A stretch of DNA of 64,000 nt, from NCBI GenBank assembly GCA_034620365.1, contig JAQGEQ010000161.1:1-64000 (forward strand), in the 5' to 3' direction. The first letter of the stretch is position 1; each line of letters opens with the position of its first letter. Position numbers and translations under genes: made by a program. Below are positions 36,182 to 49,042 of the stretch, piece after piece. Under the pieces are notes generated by a model. That model was given only the letters and a program-made list of their open reading frames with translations. It ran no database searches and was not told the origin of the DNA. This stretch comes from Pegea sp. RAD2-039 (Eukaryota > Chordata > Thaliacea > Salpida > Salpidae).

Positions 36182-39100
36182 AGAACTTTCGTTTTAAAAA
36201 CAAAATTTTTCTATAAAAAGTACCAAAAAAAGACATATTTTCACATTTGCAATTGATATGACTTATATTGTCTTAAGAGAAATGTTTTGTGTTGCTTCTG
36301 GTTCTGCTTTAAACCCATTACTTTTAAAGCTTAAAGAATACATAAAAAGTAATTTTTAATACAAAGATTTTTCATAAATATGAATTTAAAAAGTTTGTTA
36401 ACCTGATCGTCTTATAAATATCAAAAGTAAACTTTAAACTATGAAATTTATTGAATCGTAGAAGAAATCAATATTTCTATTATCTTTGAAGTCAAACATG
36501 TTTAAGTTAGAAGTAAATTTCGACGGAATCTTTTTATAGTATACCCTGATAACATTTTTACGCTTTTGCAGCAAAAATAAAACAAAAAAATTTTATTCTT
36601 TGAAATTCTGTAAATTTAGGTGAGTAAGCAATTGAAAAATTCCAAAAAATTGTCTTTAGTCGATAAAATTTTCTTTTTTCATTTCTCGTACCATTCAATT
36701 TATGCTTCAGTAACTGTAAAGATATCTTAAAGCCACAAACCAAATAATTTAATCTGCTGAGTTTATTGGAGAAAAAATACGTTTTAAAAATTCCTACTGG
36801 AAAAAGAAATTGTAACGATGAAAACAAACGCTTATAAGTATTTTCTTAAATCTTGCATAGCCAAAATTCTTAAACACCTATTTATTTTTGTATTTAGTTT
36901 CTACTGAGGGAATTTACCTTTTGGTTGTATGTCTAACCTTAAATACTTTTAATTACTAAATTGAAAACAAACTTCATTACTTTAAAATATTATTTTAAAA
37001 CTATTTTGACAAGTTGTGTAAACATCAAATCAAACTTTAAAAATTTCAAAACGGTTTCGGTTTCTCTAAAAACGGTTTCGTTATTTCAAATGTTTCATAG
37101 ACAGTTTATACAATTTTGTTGGAGAATATCAAGCCTGTGTACTTTCTACTTACTAAATTTTAAATCTGATAATTTATAGTTACAAACTTGTAGAAAATTT
37201 GCTTAGTTATTTCTACCAAACCAAATCGTTGTTTAATTGTTTTTTATTTGGTTACAAACTGAAACTTTCGTTTATATAATACTTTTTTGATTGAAAATAC
37301 TAAAGTTGATAAATTATAATTCTAGACTTTATTAAAAGGTTCAAATTACAGCTCTATTATTTGTTGTCTGAAAAAATAGATTTATTTGTTTCTAACCACA
37401 TTAGTTCAAGCAAGCACCTGTTTTTAGTAAATGAAATCTTAATTAAATTTAAGCCTTAGGAAGTTACTACTTATTACTTATTTAATGTTTTTATTTACTT
37501 ATCCAAAATCAGCAAATAAAAACTTTAATTTAAATTTATTGACTGGTTTTAGGTTTTTTCTTTCTCCATAAACTTGATTAGTCATCTAATTCTTACAACA
37601 ATTCTGTAACATTCAAACATTTGTTTTACTTCATTTATTTATCAAACTGTCTTACATAAAAGTCAATAAATATTATTTCTATTGTGTGAGTTTAAACTTT
37701 TCTGATTAACAATTTAATGATAAGATAGTAAGTAAATAAAAAATAATCAATTGATAGAAAAAATAGTTGATAATCATTTAAAACTAACATTAACCACAAA
37801 GTGTTTATAAAATATTATATCAATATAGCAATTGGTTTCTAAACTATTCTACCAAAAACACAAAGCAAACAATTTGTCTTGACATATTTTAGTGTTCTTT
37901 GTGCGTAGGAACTTTTTGCATATAGTAGTTTATAACCAAAGTCTAATATTAGTTCATTTTGAATGCTTGCAAACAAGCCTGTAGCTAATGCAAGTAAACG
38001 TTTTCCTATTCAAGATTCTTTTATGCAAGCTTGTATAAAATTGCCTGACTCTATAGAGTAAAGTCTTATGAGTTTGATTCGTAAGTATTATAACAATAAA
38101 AATGAAAAGTTTAAACATAAATAAATATCATTTTGTTGTTTTTTAGAGTTTTTTAAACTTGTTTTAATTTGTACAGTGTTTGCACACCTTAGATTCGAGA
38201 GAAGGAAGTTTAATCTTTTATCATAACACAAAAAATTAAAATGATTCTAACTTGAAGGTTATTAATGTAGTTTCTACTTGATTTAGGGTTTCAATTTGTG
38301 TCAATATCTTATTTTAATTAATAAATGATAGTTTATAGGTAAAACCATTGATAAAAGAATTTAAAATATATTTAAATAAATTATAACTATTTAACTTTAT
38401 TATTATTTGTAGCCAAAAACATTGATTTTAGTACATACAGTTAAATAATTAAATATTATTAAAATTGACAAATTTACATAAAGTTTACAAGGCTACAATT
38501 TACAAACGAAAGGTTTCCGATACGCCATTGACAAATACGCTTAAAACTTATTAATAAATAATTCCGCAGATATTCAAATCTTGAAGTGTTTGTTTATAAC
38601 GCAAGAAATTTGTTGAACCGTTTTTAAAATGATTCTTGATAAAACTATCAAAATTGAAATGAGACATTATTTCAAATAATTTAAATTGTTACTAATTCAT
38701 AAGCTGGTAGTGAACAGAGACTAAAAAATCATGTTTAAGCTAATTTAGTAATTTACCAAAACATCTGAGACAATTACTATACATAAGATTAGTTTTAAAT
38801 CTACAAACAGCATTTTAAAGTATGTTTTATAGTTCAGTAATATCTCATAAATTTATTTATTTCAAAAAGTTGTTGGTTAAGTAGTAGCTAACAAATTTCA
38901 ACAATAAAGCCAAAATATTTGTTATTTTGTTAATGAGACAAGATAATAAACTTTTAAATATCTTTTATTAAAGTTAAAAAAATAATTAAATTTTCAATTT
39001 TCAATGAGAAAATTTTTTGGAACTAATAATTTCATTAATATTGAAAAACATTTTCTTTGACAGAAACTACTTTAAATAGCAGAAACTTATTATCTTGGTT

Positions 39101-39889
39101 ATTAGACTAAAAATAACGACTGTAATTTGATAGGTGATTACAAAAATATATTTATAGAAAACAGATTTATGAAAATTGACTTTTAGTGCATCATACGTTT
39201 AAGTTAAAAAAAAGTTTTAAAAATATTGAACACAAAAAATATAAATAGAAAATCTGTTGAAATAGAAAACTGGAAATTTAATTTTTAATTGTTGAAATGA
39301 TATTATTGTTTGTGTTAAACAATTTTTGTTTGAAAAATAACATTTCTAAGGATTTTTTTAGGCTTAATTAGATTATTTTACACAAAACTTTCATTTAAAT
39401 TAAGTACTTTTGTATAAATTACAATTCTCCTATAAATTTCAGGATTTTATAAAATATCAAAAAAAAAATTATTAAGATTAGTAGAACAATACAAAAAACG
39501 TTAACATTTATCTTTTTTTAGTCAAAAACTTTTAATTGCTTGTTTTGAACTAAGCTAATTTTATGGCTAAGTTTCATCAACTTAATATTAATAAAATATC
39601 TTTATATTTAAATAATATTAACGAAAAAGTTATAAAAAATTCAAAGAAACCGTTAAAATATAAGAGTAATAATTTAAATTTTAAATGTTTACTACCTACA
39701 AAAATTAAAGGATAATTTTTATTAAAACTAGTTCTAAATATTCGTGTTTCTTTTATTTTGTTGTTTAAGGATTATTTCTAAGAGTTTTCAAAAATAATTA
39801 AACTATAGCCTATTTGAGCTATTAGATCTAGATAACAAAATTACCTTTTAGTTTAATGAGAGAAAAACGATTGTAAAAATAAGTTATAA
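36182..39889. other. AT-rich intergenic region, nothing supported
   Basis: No exon series, tRNA or recognisable repeat. Frames of 60-90 codons at 36558-36827 and 36961-37179 show no family signature and are within chance for this composition. Confidence 0.5.
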
Positions 39890-40042
39890 ATGAAAGTTCA
39901 ACCTTTTACAAAACGTGTTAAAGGTCAAAGGCCTTTTAAAATTAGACGTTTTTGTAGGATGAGGATTCTTAATAGTATTGTTATGATAATAAATATACTT
40001 ATCAAAATAACCTTCAATAAACGCTTGGCAGTAAAGATCTAC

Positions 40043-40147
40043 TTTTACAAGAAGATGAGACTCTTTTACAAGAAGATGAGTCTCTTTTACAAGAAGATGA
40101 GTCTCTTTTACAAGAAGATGAGTCTCTTTTACAAGAAAATGAGATCA
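40043..40147 (+). repeat. 21-base tandem repeat, five units
   Basis: Five consecutive copies of a 21-base unit start at 40043, 40064, 40085, 40106 and 40127; the last is diverged. The unit is TTTTACAAGAAGATGAGTCT plus C. Being a multiple of three, it keeps an open frame across the array (repeating LFYKKMS on this strand), but neither flank looks coding. Confidence 0.9.
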
Positions 40148-40384
40148 CTTATAAGAAATTTTGCCAATTTTAAATAAACAATTGAAAATGTATTTTGCAA
40201 AGCAGAATTGTAAATTATCAAAAGGAACTTTTAGATTAAGTAGGAAATTTAAGTGAAAAACTTTACTTTGAAAGAACTTGAAGAATTATTTTGTTAAATT
40301 ACATCTTTTTGAAACTTAACAGTTTTTCTTTAAAAATATCTTTTGGTAATGATAATTTGTCTTTACTTTATACACTTTTTCGAG

Positions 40385-40720
40385 CACTGATGGTATCCGG
40401 ACCATCAAAGCTTGTCCCTACTTCTTTATCAGAAACAGACAGAACAGACCAACTCTATCATCTTCTTTACCCATCATCATATTGTCTCACTTCACTTGGT
40501 GAAACATCTGGGATCCTCCTTATTACATCGTCCTGAATGAACGTCAAAGTCCTGTTCATCAGCATTTGGGTATCTGGCCAGATGCCTCAAAGGAACGTTG
40601 GATTCCTGCCATCCGAATAGCGGACACGCGTACATCGAGTTAGCCTCCAGCAGTCCAACATTATTTACACTATCATCTTCCTTACATTAAGGTCACCAGA
40701 AGTCCGGTTGGTTGAGAGTG
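40385..40720. other. GC-richer anonymous block, probable old repeat
   Basis: This stretch has clearly more G+C than its surroundings and no continuing reading frame on either strand (an 81-codon frame crosses only its left part). It is probably an old transposon or SINE fragment that cannot be named from sequence alone. Confidence 0.35.
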
Positions 40721-42795
40721 GTTGATACAACTAAATTTTTAATTGTGAATGATAAAGCCTCATCAAAGTAATGATGTCTTTCTTGAGCCCTTCAAAATCC
40801 TGAATCTCTCTATATTTCAGAATAAATCGATAAACTGTTTTAATGCCAGTGGAATATTCAGGATAGCCGGTTTCAACGGTTTATCCATTTTTACAGTAAA
40901 AAACTGATATAAACTATAAAAAGGTGACTTTTAAACGTTGCCAAGCTCCAATAACGCCAAAAATAGCAACGATTTGTGTAAAAATAAAAAAACATGAAAT
41001 TTAATAAATTGTAACTATGATAACTCTTCAGAAGAGAAAAAAAAGAAAACTCTAATTGATAGTTAATTGCCAACACAAAGAAGACAATAAATTAGGCTGG
41101 CTTGTATTTGTTTACATATACGGTAAAATAATCTTCTGTTAGACAGTTTAAATGTCCTTACTCATTATATAAGATCTCAAATGATTATAAAATACTTCTG
41201 ATAATCTCTTGAAATTTATATTCTTCTTCTGATGTATTTAACCGAGTTGTTTCAAGATCTTCTATCAGATTTATATTTACTAATTATTATAAAGCTCTCA
41301 AATCAATCAGAAAGATTCAATTTAAACTACGAAACCTCAGCATCAACTGCCCTGACCAAACCAACCATATTTATATACATCGAGATCGAACTAAAAAGCT
41401 GTAAGAGCTTCACAAGAGGCAGGTAAAAGAATTGCGTGAAAACCGCAGACCTAGCAGACGAGTAAGATAGATTTTAAAGATAGGTGATATATTTATCAAT
41501 GATTTGATTGACTTTAGCCAGAAGATTTCTTCTTGAATCTATTATTATCAAAATAAATCACCTCTTTTAAAATGTTGTTTAAAAAATATAATTCAAATAG
41601 TTTTTATATCAACTGATAATACTACCAGTTTCTTCATTTATCTTGCTAATTTTGGTTCATAGCATCCATTTTACCTCTGCAGTTTTTGTATTTTATTTTC
41701 TACACTAATTTATGTTAACTTTGATACTTTAGATATTTTTCTGCATCAATATTATTTTGTGTTGAAGTTATAATTTGTCATTTGCAGCAATGTTCATATA
41801 CATGTCCTACTGATTAAGAAAGTCGATAGTTTTTACTATTAAATAAAAAAAAAAAAGTTCGATTTATTACCTTTCAATTACTTCAACTATATCACCATTG
41901 AGGGAGTTTATGGATGAATAAAACTTAAGAAGCAGTTTGCTAGGTCTTGGGACGCAACAGAATTTAAGATCGAAGATGTGACCTTTTGAGTGAAAGGGTT
42001 AATGAATACATTAAGTTAGTGAACTTGTAGCAAATATTTTTGTTATTCAACGCGTGTCCGTGACTCACAAATTCAACAGCTTTTATAGCGAATTTGGTGA
42101 ACTCGATAAAATTATACAGAATTATGCATTTTGTACGAACATTCAACCATAATACAGTGCAACAAGCTTCGAACTTTATACCGTCCACTATCTCAAGCCT
42201 CTCAGGAACTGGATTACAAGCACACACCACAACTTAATGGAGACACGTTAAGTTAGATGATTATTAGTTGTAAAATTGAGAAAGGTATCATAGGGAAAGT
42301 CATCTGAACATTGAGAATTAGTCGAATCTATTTTAGAAAGCAAAACATTAAATATTTCCATAACAAGATTTCTTGAGCTTGATTTTTTCTGCGGAAATCT
42401 TATTCAGACTCTTAGAGTTTCAGAAAAATTTTAATATAATCTCAAGAAAAATTTTATTTTGTTATTCTCTTTAAAAGAACCATCATAACAAGAAATTAGT
42501 TCAACAAAATCAATTGTGCAAAGAAAAGAATTTATTTAAAAAAATGGAATTAGATGAAATCATGAAACAGAAAACTGCATATATCAATTAATCGAAGCAA
42601 ATATTCAGAAATTTTTTTTACTTTTTGCCTACTGATTTTCAAATGATGAAAATTTATTAGTATTTGATTATAACACAAATTATTCAACTAAATAATTCTT
42701 TTACTACTTTAGTTAGCTTGCTAAAAAATTGTTGAAATCAGTTTTCATGCAAACAAATTTGAAGGTATTTATATACAGAGTTGATATTTGATAAT
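40721..42795. other. Intergenic region, no supported gene
   Basis: Frames at 41232-41426 (+) and 41964-42230 (-) are somewhat less AT-rich than usual but show no recognisable domain or splice partners. The latter might be a transposon remnant. Confidence 0.4.
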
Positions 42796-44955
42796 TTATT
42801 TCAATGAATCCTTCAACGCTGCCATCTTTTCCAGAAACTCTTTTCTATCATTTTCACTTTCATGGGTCCACGCCAAAGGTAGATGTAAACTTTGAGGTTT
42901 TCGATCTGAAAAAAAAGAAAAATTTGATGTAAAGCGAAATAAAGTTCTTGAAAAAATACTCAGCAGATCTCAAAATTATTAATTCCATTTAAAAGTAGAA
43001 AATTAAATCAGTCGTTTCTAACCAAGGTAGAAAAGTCCACTTTTTAAAGCAGTAGAAGATTTAGATGCTGCCAGCCAAACTATTGTATCAGCGCCTTGTT
43101 CGGGACTTCTTAATTTATCTTTTAATCTCCGATGGAAATCCGGCATCGAATTCCGAACCGCAGGAGTATCAGCCCAACCTGGGTGCATACATGAAAAATG
43201 GACTCCAGAATGCACTTTCGCCCATTCTTCATTTAATATCACCTATTAACGTTTTATTGATGATAAAGTTGATATAAAGAGAAATTCAAACTTGTTGGCG
43301 TTTGTTGTGCGCATAAACCATTTCTCCATCAAATTTTCCCTCTCTTGATTGTAATTGCTTGGAATTGAGTTTTTGAAGGTACATACCTCCTGAACTAACA
43401 GTAATCTGAAACATTTCATGACTGAGAAGTTGTTATAAAAGCAAACAACAATTTTAAAATACAAACATTAACAGAACTGTAAAAAATATTCAAAAGGTAA
43501 AAATTGAAGAAATGATAAAGTTTTTCTTCTCTTGGAGAAAAGTACTTTAATATTTCATAAACTTTTATCATAAAATTGAAGACTAAAACGAAAATTTGAA
43601 GATCTGATCTTACCACTCTTGGTGATTCCGATTTTTTAAGAAGTGGTAGCAACTCTTCAGTTAAGACATAAGTTCCAAGAGTATTAGTTGCAAAGTTTGT
43701 TTCAACTTCTTTGGGACCTAAGAACTTTCTTTCATGAACCATACATCCAGCATTATTCACAAGTACATTCAGTTGGCTATGTTTTTCTTGGAATTGAGCA
43801 GCAAATTGAAAAATGCTAGCAGTTTCTGAGACATCTAATTTATGTACAAAAACTTTCTGTACATAAAAATCCATTTAGCACATTAGAAAAAAGAAATTAT
43901 TAATAAGTTTATAACATATTTCTATAAGAAATATTTTTAGTTATTATTATGATTATTATAAACTTCTCTATTTATCAAGAAAAGTTGATGTTGATTGGTT
44001 TCGTTACAAGTTAAAGTGCTTTATCAACTCAACTTTCATTTAAGCTTTTGAAATCTTAATGAATATTAAAACTAGAGCAACAATTTTCTATTTCAAATTT
44101 CAATCAAAAAAAAGATTTTTTTGTTTCTTGTCAAACTAAAAAAAATTATCATCAAAAATTAATGAGTAAAAAAAGAGTGTAAAAACTTAAATATTGAAAA
44201 ATATGAATAAAAAATTACTTCATTATTGCTGGTGGCTACAATCTCATCTTTGGCGGTATTTGCTCTTTCCAAATTACGACAAACTAAATGGATTTCAGCA
44301 CCTTTGCTAGCTAAAGCAATAGCAGCTGATTTACCAATACCACTGTTGCCGCCAGTAATCATAATAATTTTTCCAGTAAGATCAACTTCTAAATCAGAAG
44401 GATTAAAAGATTTTGCAGCATCTAGATATCCATTTCTAATGAGAAACATGAAATATTTTAGATAAAAAAATTATTCAAAACTCATAAATATACAAAATAA
44501 ATTCTCTAATTTCTATAAAAATTTGATGATAAACAGAATTTTAAGTTATAAAAAAGTAAATACCCAATTAAAAGTAATTTATCTAATATAGTTCAGTTTT
44601 ATGATTAACTCTGTGGTTACAAAAAACTAATTTCTAAATGATTTATACATTTTATTTAATTGTTTAATAATAAGTCTTTATATATTTTTCATATGAATAC
44701 ATTTAATAAACAAAAATAACTCACATATTTACAAATAACATTTATAGTTTTTTATTTAGTTATAAATAACAAGTTGACTAAAAACCAAATTACTAAACAA
44801 ATTTTAATGCAAGTAAAAGTTAATAATATTCTTTTTAGATTATTAATAATTTCTATTAAATTATAATCAATTTATTTAATTAAATAAATAATAACTCACT
44901 TAGTAAAACTTTTTAAGCCTTTTCCGAGAAAAACTCCAGTCCTATACCAACTCAT
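42796..44955 (-). CDS. DHRS12: DHRS12-like short-chain dehydrogenase, 6 exons
   Basis: Exons are 44955-44900, 44435-44219, 43856-43614, 43405-43292, 43242-43023 and 42905-42796, all phase-consistent, giving 319 residues, close to human DHRS12. The N-terminus MSWYRTGVFLGKGLKSFTK matches the family start. The Rossmann motif TGGNSGIG is at residues 46-53, NNAG near 125-128, the catalytic pair in MVYAHNK (Tyr 203, Lys 207), and the family signature MHPGWADTPAV follows. The C-terminus DRKPQSLHLPLAW also matches. It is an NAD(P)-dependent oxidoreductase whose substrate is not established. The ATG at 44449 is not the start; it lies just before the exon 2 acceptor. Confidence 0.92.
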
Positions 44956-45599
44956 AATAATTTGTAGAAGTTTAAACAAAAAAATCAAAACCTTTTAAAA
45001 ATAAAAACATCAACTTACAAAGTTAAGGTTTCGCCTAAAAATACTTTTCACCAGAAAGATGCAATATTTGTTTTAAGGGGTATTTCCCGAATTGATAAGC
45101 AATCAAGTTATGAAAAAGCAATTTGTAAAAATAACTTTAAACTCAAAAGATTTTAATACAGATACTTACTTAAGTTAAAATAAACTTTTATTTCTAATAA
45201 AAATTCTTCCTTTTTTTAAATGATTTTTAAATTAAGCTCCGTTTGTTTCACTCTGAAGCTTCAAACTTTGTTTAATAAAGTTTAGCAAAATTTACTTATT
45301 ACCACAAGATACTAGTTTGTCTTGTACGTATATTTTCTTATTATTTGTAGTTATAAATACTTTTCTATAAATATAGCTTCTGTATATGTATTCACCTATT
45401 TTTATTCTCTTGTTTCTAGTTAAATTCTAATTAGATCAATTTTTATCTTATCCTCATACACAGTTAATAATCTATTTGGGGTAAGTTAATATGAGTTAGG
45501 GTTAATATATCGGTTGAAAATATTTTTTGACTGGGCTTTAATACTTTAGATTGAAAGAAGTTAAGATTTTGGTATATTGGAAAGCTATTTTCTATATAT

Positions 45600-45745
45600 A
45601 TTTTATTTTCCCTATATTTAGATTTGAAATGGCACGACGCATTGAACTTGGACAGTGACATTGAAAATGAACTTTTTTTATGGGTTTGCAATGGGCCTTA
45701 TAGTCAGGTCATATCGGTCAGAGATATGGCTTATATCAAAGTATT
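45600..45745 (+). other. Possible CENP-B/pogo-type DNA-binding remnant
   Basis: A short plus-strand frame reads ALNLDSDIENELFLWV and then VISVRDMAYIKV before a stop. It loosely resembles the helix-turn-helix of pogo/Tigger transposases and CENP-B (an acidic EEEL-x-x-W core, then V-S and A). No transposase catalytic part follows. This is a weak call. Confidence 0.2.
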
Positions 45746-46343
45746 TTAATATTTAAAAATCAAAAAGGCTAATTAGACTATGGATTGTTTTTAAACGCAA
45801 TATTAAATAGCTGAAGGTTATTATTGTTTATTTAATCAAATAAAAATTTTTGTTTAGTGTCATGAAAGTTTTTCAACCAATTGAATAAAATCTTTATTTA
45901 TGTTTAACTGATAAAATAGTTAAGATAATGAATACGTGAATTTGTTGTAAGAGCAACATTTGAGATAGAACCTGTTTTGAATATGTGGCTCAAAAAGTAA
46001 TTTTTACGTCCAAGTACTTCAACAATGCTTAAAAAAGGCTCTAGGGTACTTTAAAACCTTTCAAGCACCTTTTGAATAATGTTTGTTTACATCTAAAAGC
46101 AAAAATAACAATTTTATACAAAATATTTTTTTGAGAAATTTATCAAAACTAACATTTAAAAAGATTCTATTAACTTATTTGTAAATAATTTATTTTTCAT
46201 TTCTTAATTTAAAGCTTTTCAAGCTTTGTTTTTAGTAGAAGCTTTAGTCAAAATAATTAAAACAATTTTTGTCATAACAAAGTCTTTAATGTGAAATAAA
46301 TAAATTTAAGAACTGATCGCTGAAAATAAAATTAATTTTTATT

Positions 46344-46420
46344 AATTTGAAATTAAAAACATTCAATGTAAAACCATTTTCATTTCAGCAGTACATGTCA
46401 TCATTGAATTAAATCAAATT
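46344..46420 (-). promoter_or_regulatory. Candidate SECIS element of selenoprotein W
   Basis: On the minus strand, about 48-124 bases after the stop codon, there is ATGAC (quartet TGAC at 46400-46397), then 11 bases (ATGTACTGCTG), then unpaired AAA (46385-46383). A return strand ending TTTTACAT follows, then TGAA (46365-46362). ATGTA pairs with TACAT next to the quartet, and AATTTGA (46420-46414) pairs with TCAAATT (46350-46344) as the base helix. The spacing of TGA, apical AA and GA matches eukaryotic SECIS rules. The part between the basal and core helices pairs poorly. Confidence 0.65.
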
Positions 46421-46467
46421 AACAAAAACAATTTTGTTTTAGAATATAATGAATGATTGAAAGATTC

Positions 46468-46731
46468 TTATTCTAATTGCTTATCAATAGAAGAAAAGAT
46501 CTTTTGGAGCTTTGATTCACTATCAACGAAGCCATCTCCATTATTTTTTGAGTGAATTCGTTGACCATTAACAGTAACTTCAAAAAAACCACTGATACCA
46601 GGTGTTGATTCAGTTGAAAAATGGACTTCTTCTCCATATTCATTAGAAATTTGGGCTCCAAGACTATCAGCCTTGGAGCCATAACCTCACCCTCCACAAT
46701 AAAGGACATGCACCTTAACAATTTTTGACAT
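46468..46731 (-). CDS. SELENOW: Selenoprotein W (in-frame TGA = selenocysteine)
   Basis: A single exon from the ATG at 46731 to the TAA at 46470-46468 gives 87 residues, the same length as human SELENOW, if TGA at 46689-46687 (codon 15) is read as selenocysteine. The redox motif is YCGGUGYGSK, matching the family C-x-x-U box in its beta-alpha position. TPGISGFFEVTVNGQRIHSK and NNGDGFVDSESKL match the conserved middle and end. The protein is a thioredoxin-fold selenoprotein implicated in redox signalling. The open frame after the TGA continues in register with no other stop. A SECIS-like hairpin follows at 46344-46420. An acceptor-like AATTTTCAG lies about 23 bases upstream of the ATG. Confidence 0.93.
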
Positions 46732-46759
46732 TTTTTTAATATTAAATATTCAGCTGAAA

Positions 46760-49020
46760 ATTAAAATAATCAGTTGAAAAACTTATTTAATTCAGACATT
46801 TAACAACTTTTTATAGAAAAACCATTTTAAGATATTTTAAATTTTGTAGAAATATATTTTCAATAATTAAAAAATCTGCTATAAATTATTCATAAGGTTT
46901 TTAACATCTTAAATTTATCTTAACTAAAACTGAACTGCATAAACTAACCTGAAGTTTAGAAATATTATTCATAAAATAATTGGTTGAATGAAACAAACGA
47001 ACTAGAGAGGTTTTAATTTGTTGAAAATTCGACATGACCAAAATTGATTTGTAATTATACAAATGATAAATTTTGTCTGAATATAGAAAATTTTAAGGCC
47101 TTTTTGATGAAAACAGAAATAATTTTGCTTTCATATTAAATTCTAAAAAAAATAAAATCAAAAGTTGTCACAATTGAACTAACTGACTTAAAACCAACTG
47201 AAAAAAATACTTCAAAAAGTATAATCAAAAGTAGAATGAGAAAAAAAGATGTTGCAATGATGACATCTTAAAATAAACCAATCAAAGTTTATATTATACA
47301 AAGTGAAATATTTGTTTTTAATATGAGATAAATATTATTACAAATCAAAAAACATAAATATAAAAAAAACTAAATGATAATTTTCAAACATATAACAATT
47401 ATTCTATATATTTTTTTTAAATATCTAGTTTAAAGTCAAGATATAAGCTAAATACAAACTTACTGTAAGCCTATGAGCAATGTGACTTGTGTGCAATCAA
47501 CCATAACATTTAACAATATTGAACTTATTTTGGATGACTAAAAAGTATTCTTTTTTTATAAGACTATTTTACTTTTTCAAAAAACCATCGAGTGTAGTAA
47601 AAACTAAATAATTGGTTTTAAATTTTGAATTTTTTCGTTAATTTTCTTTATAAAATATTTATTAAATACACTTTCATACAACATTAAACTAGGCACAATA
47701 CAAAAATAAGCCATTCTTAAAAACTGTAAAACTTATAAATATGAACCTAACAACATATAGAACAAATATTTCAATATTTTGCTTTTTGAATTCAGAAAAA
47801 GTAATCTTTTTTCATCGAATTTTGATTACAAAAAATTATAAATTGTTTTAAATAGTTTATGCGTTAGTCTGTTTTAAAAGTTTGTTTATATACGTTCTTA
47901 ATTAATTGATTTTGATAGATAATTTGAATTGATTAATTAAAAGCCCATTATTTGTATAATTATATATAATCTTATGTTAGTATTTGTATAATTCATTATC
48001 TGTATAACCGCTTGAATGTTGGACAAATTAATTTTAATAGTTCCTCATCCGTAAGATTTCTGTAACACTAGAAAAAATACTTCAGAACGGAAACTTCTTA
48101 TCTGAAAGGTCTGATATAGAAAAGTCTCAAAAAGTCTTCATCTTTCACTCATTTCAGTACGAATAACTTTTCTTCACAAATTTCTTTTTCAGTTATTAGT
48201 TTCTGTTTAAAACAGAAAATTCTATAATTATCTTAGCATGTAAAGTTCTTGATACAAAAAATTAACTTTAATTTGATTCAAACAAACATTAACAAAGAAA
48301 ATAAAAATATTTAAAAGAAAATCCCCTTTTTCTGAAAATGTTTCTCGTACTTTTGAAAACTTTAAATCAAAACAAAACAAAGCAAAACAAAAAAGCTTAT
48401 AACGACCAGAATTATAATAATTATGTAAATTAAACTTCTTTTTTTATTCTATTGTCTCTTATATATATAAGTATTAAAAACAGTATTAACTAAAGGCACC
48501 CACAGTGTTCAATGAGTTTATATATTCAATACAAAATATTATAAAAGAAAGCAAGTTTTCAATTTGGTCAAATAAATAATCACAATTTATACTAAGTAGT
48601 GATAAACTTAAAAAGTGTTTAAGTTTCTTTTAAAGGACGGCAAGATTTAAACGACCATATTTTTTTAACGAACTGGTTTGCAGCATTTACGTAAACATTT
48701 AAATGCTGCAAAGTTGTTTGAACTTTGTATTTTGGTGTTTTTCAAATATTATTTTATGAAACGGTAAAATAAAAAGATTGATATTATAAAATTTATAACA
48801 GCTTAATTAAAATTGTGTTTAATCTTTTATTGTATTAAGATAGTTTATGGTTTAGCTTTGAAAACTATTGAGTTCTAATTAATAATTTAGTGGTTTGTTA
48901 TAATTTATTTTTTATGTACTTATTAAGTGTTTTGTTATTTTTGATTGACTCTTATAAAATATTTTTTAATAGGATTTCATCTGTTTATTTTCATTGTTAA
49001 CTTATAATTGAAATTCTATA
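46760..49020. other. AT-rich intergenic region, nothing supported
   Basis: This separates the divergent SELENOW and aldo-keto reductase genes. No coding exon or RNA gene could be identified. Confidence 0.5.
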
Positions 49021-49042
49021 TAATTTTATCATTAGCATAGAG

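Noticed and set aside
39890..40177. 95-codon frame with LFYKKMS repeats as a protein
   Set aside because: The frame is explained by the 21-base tandem repeat lacking stops. No signal peptide, splice partner or family signature was seen.
41964..42230. 88-codon minus-strand frame with several Cys
   Set aside because: No leader, splice partners or recognisable domain. It may be transposon debris, but nothing specific supports that.
44159..44449. ATG at 44449 as the DHRS12 start
   Set aside because: The true exon begins at 44435 after a CATTAG acceptor. An upstream exon at 44955-44900 supplies the conserved N-terminus in phase.
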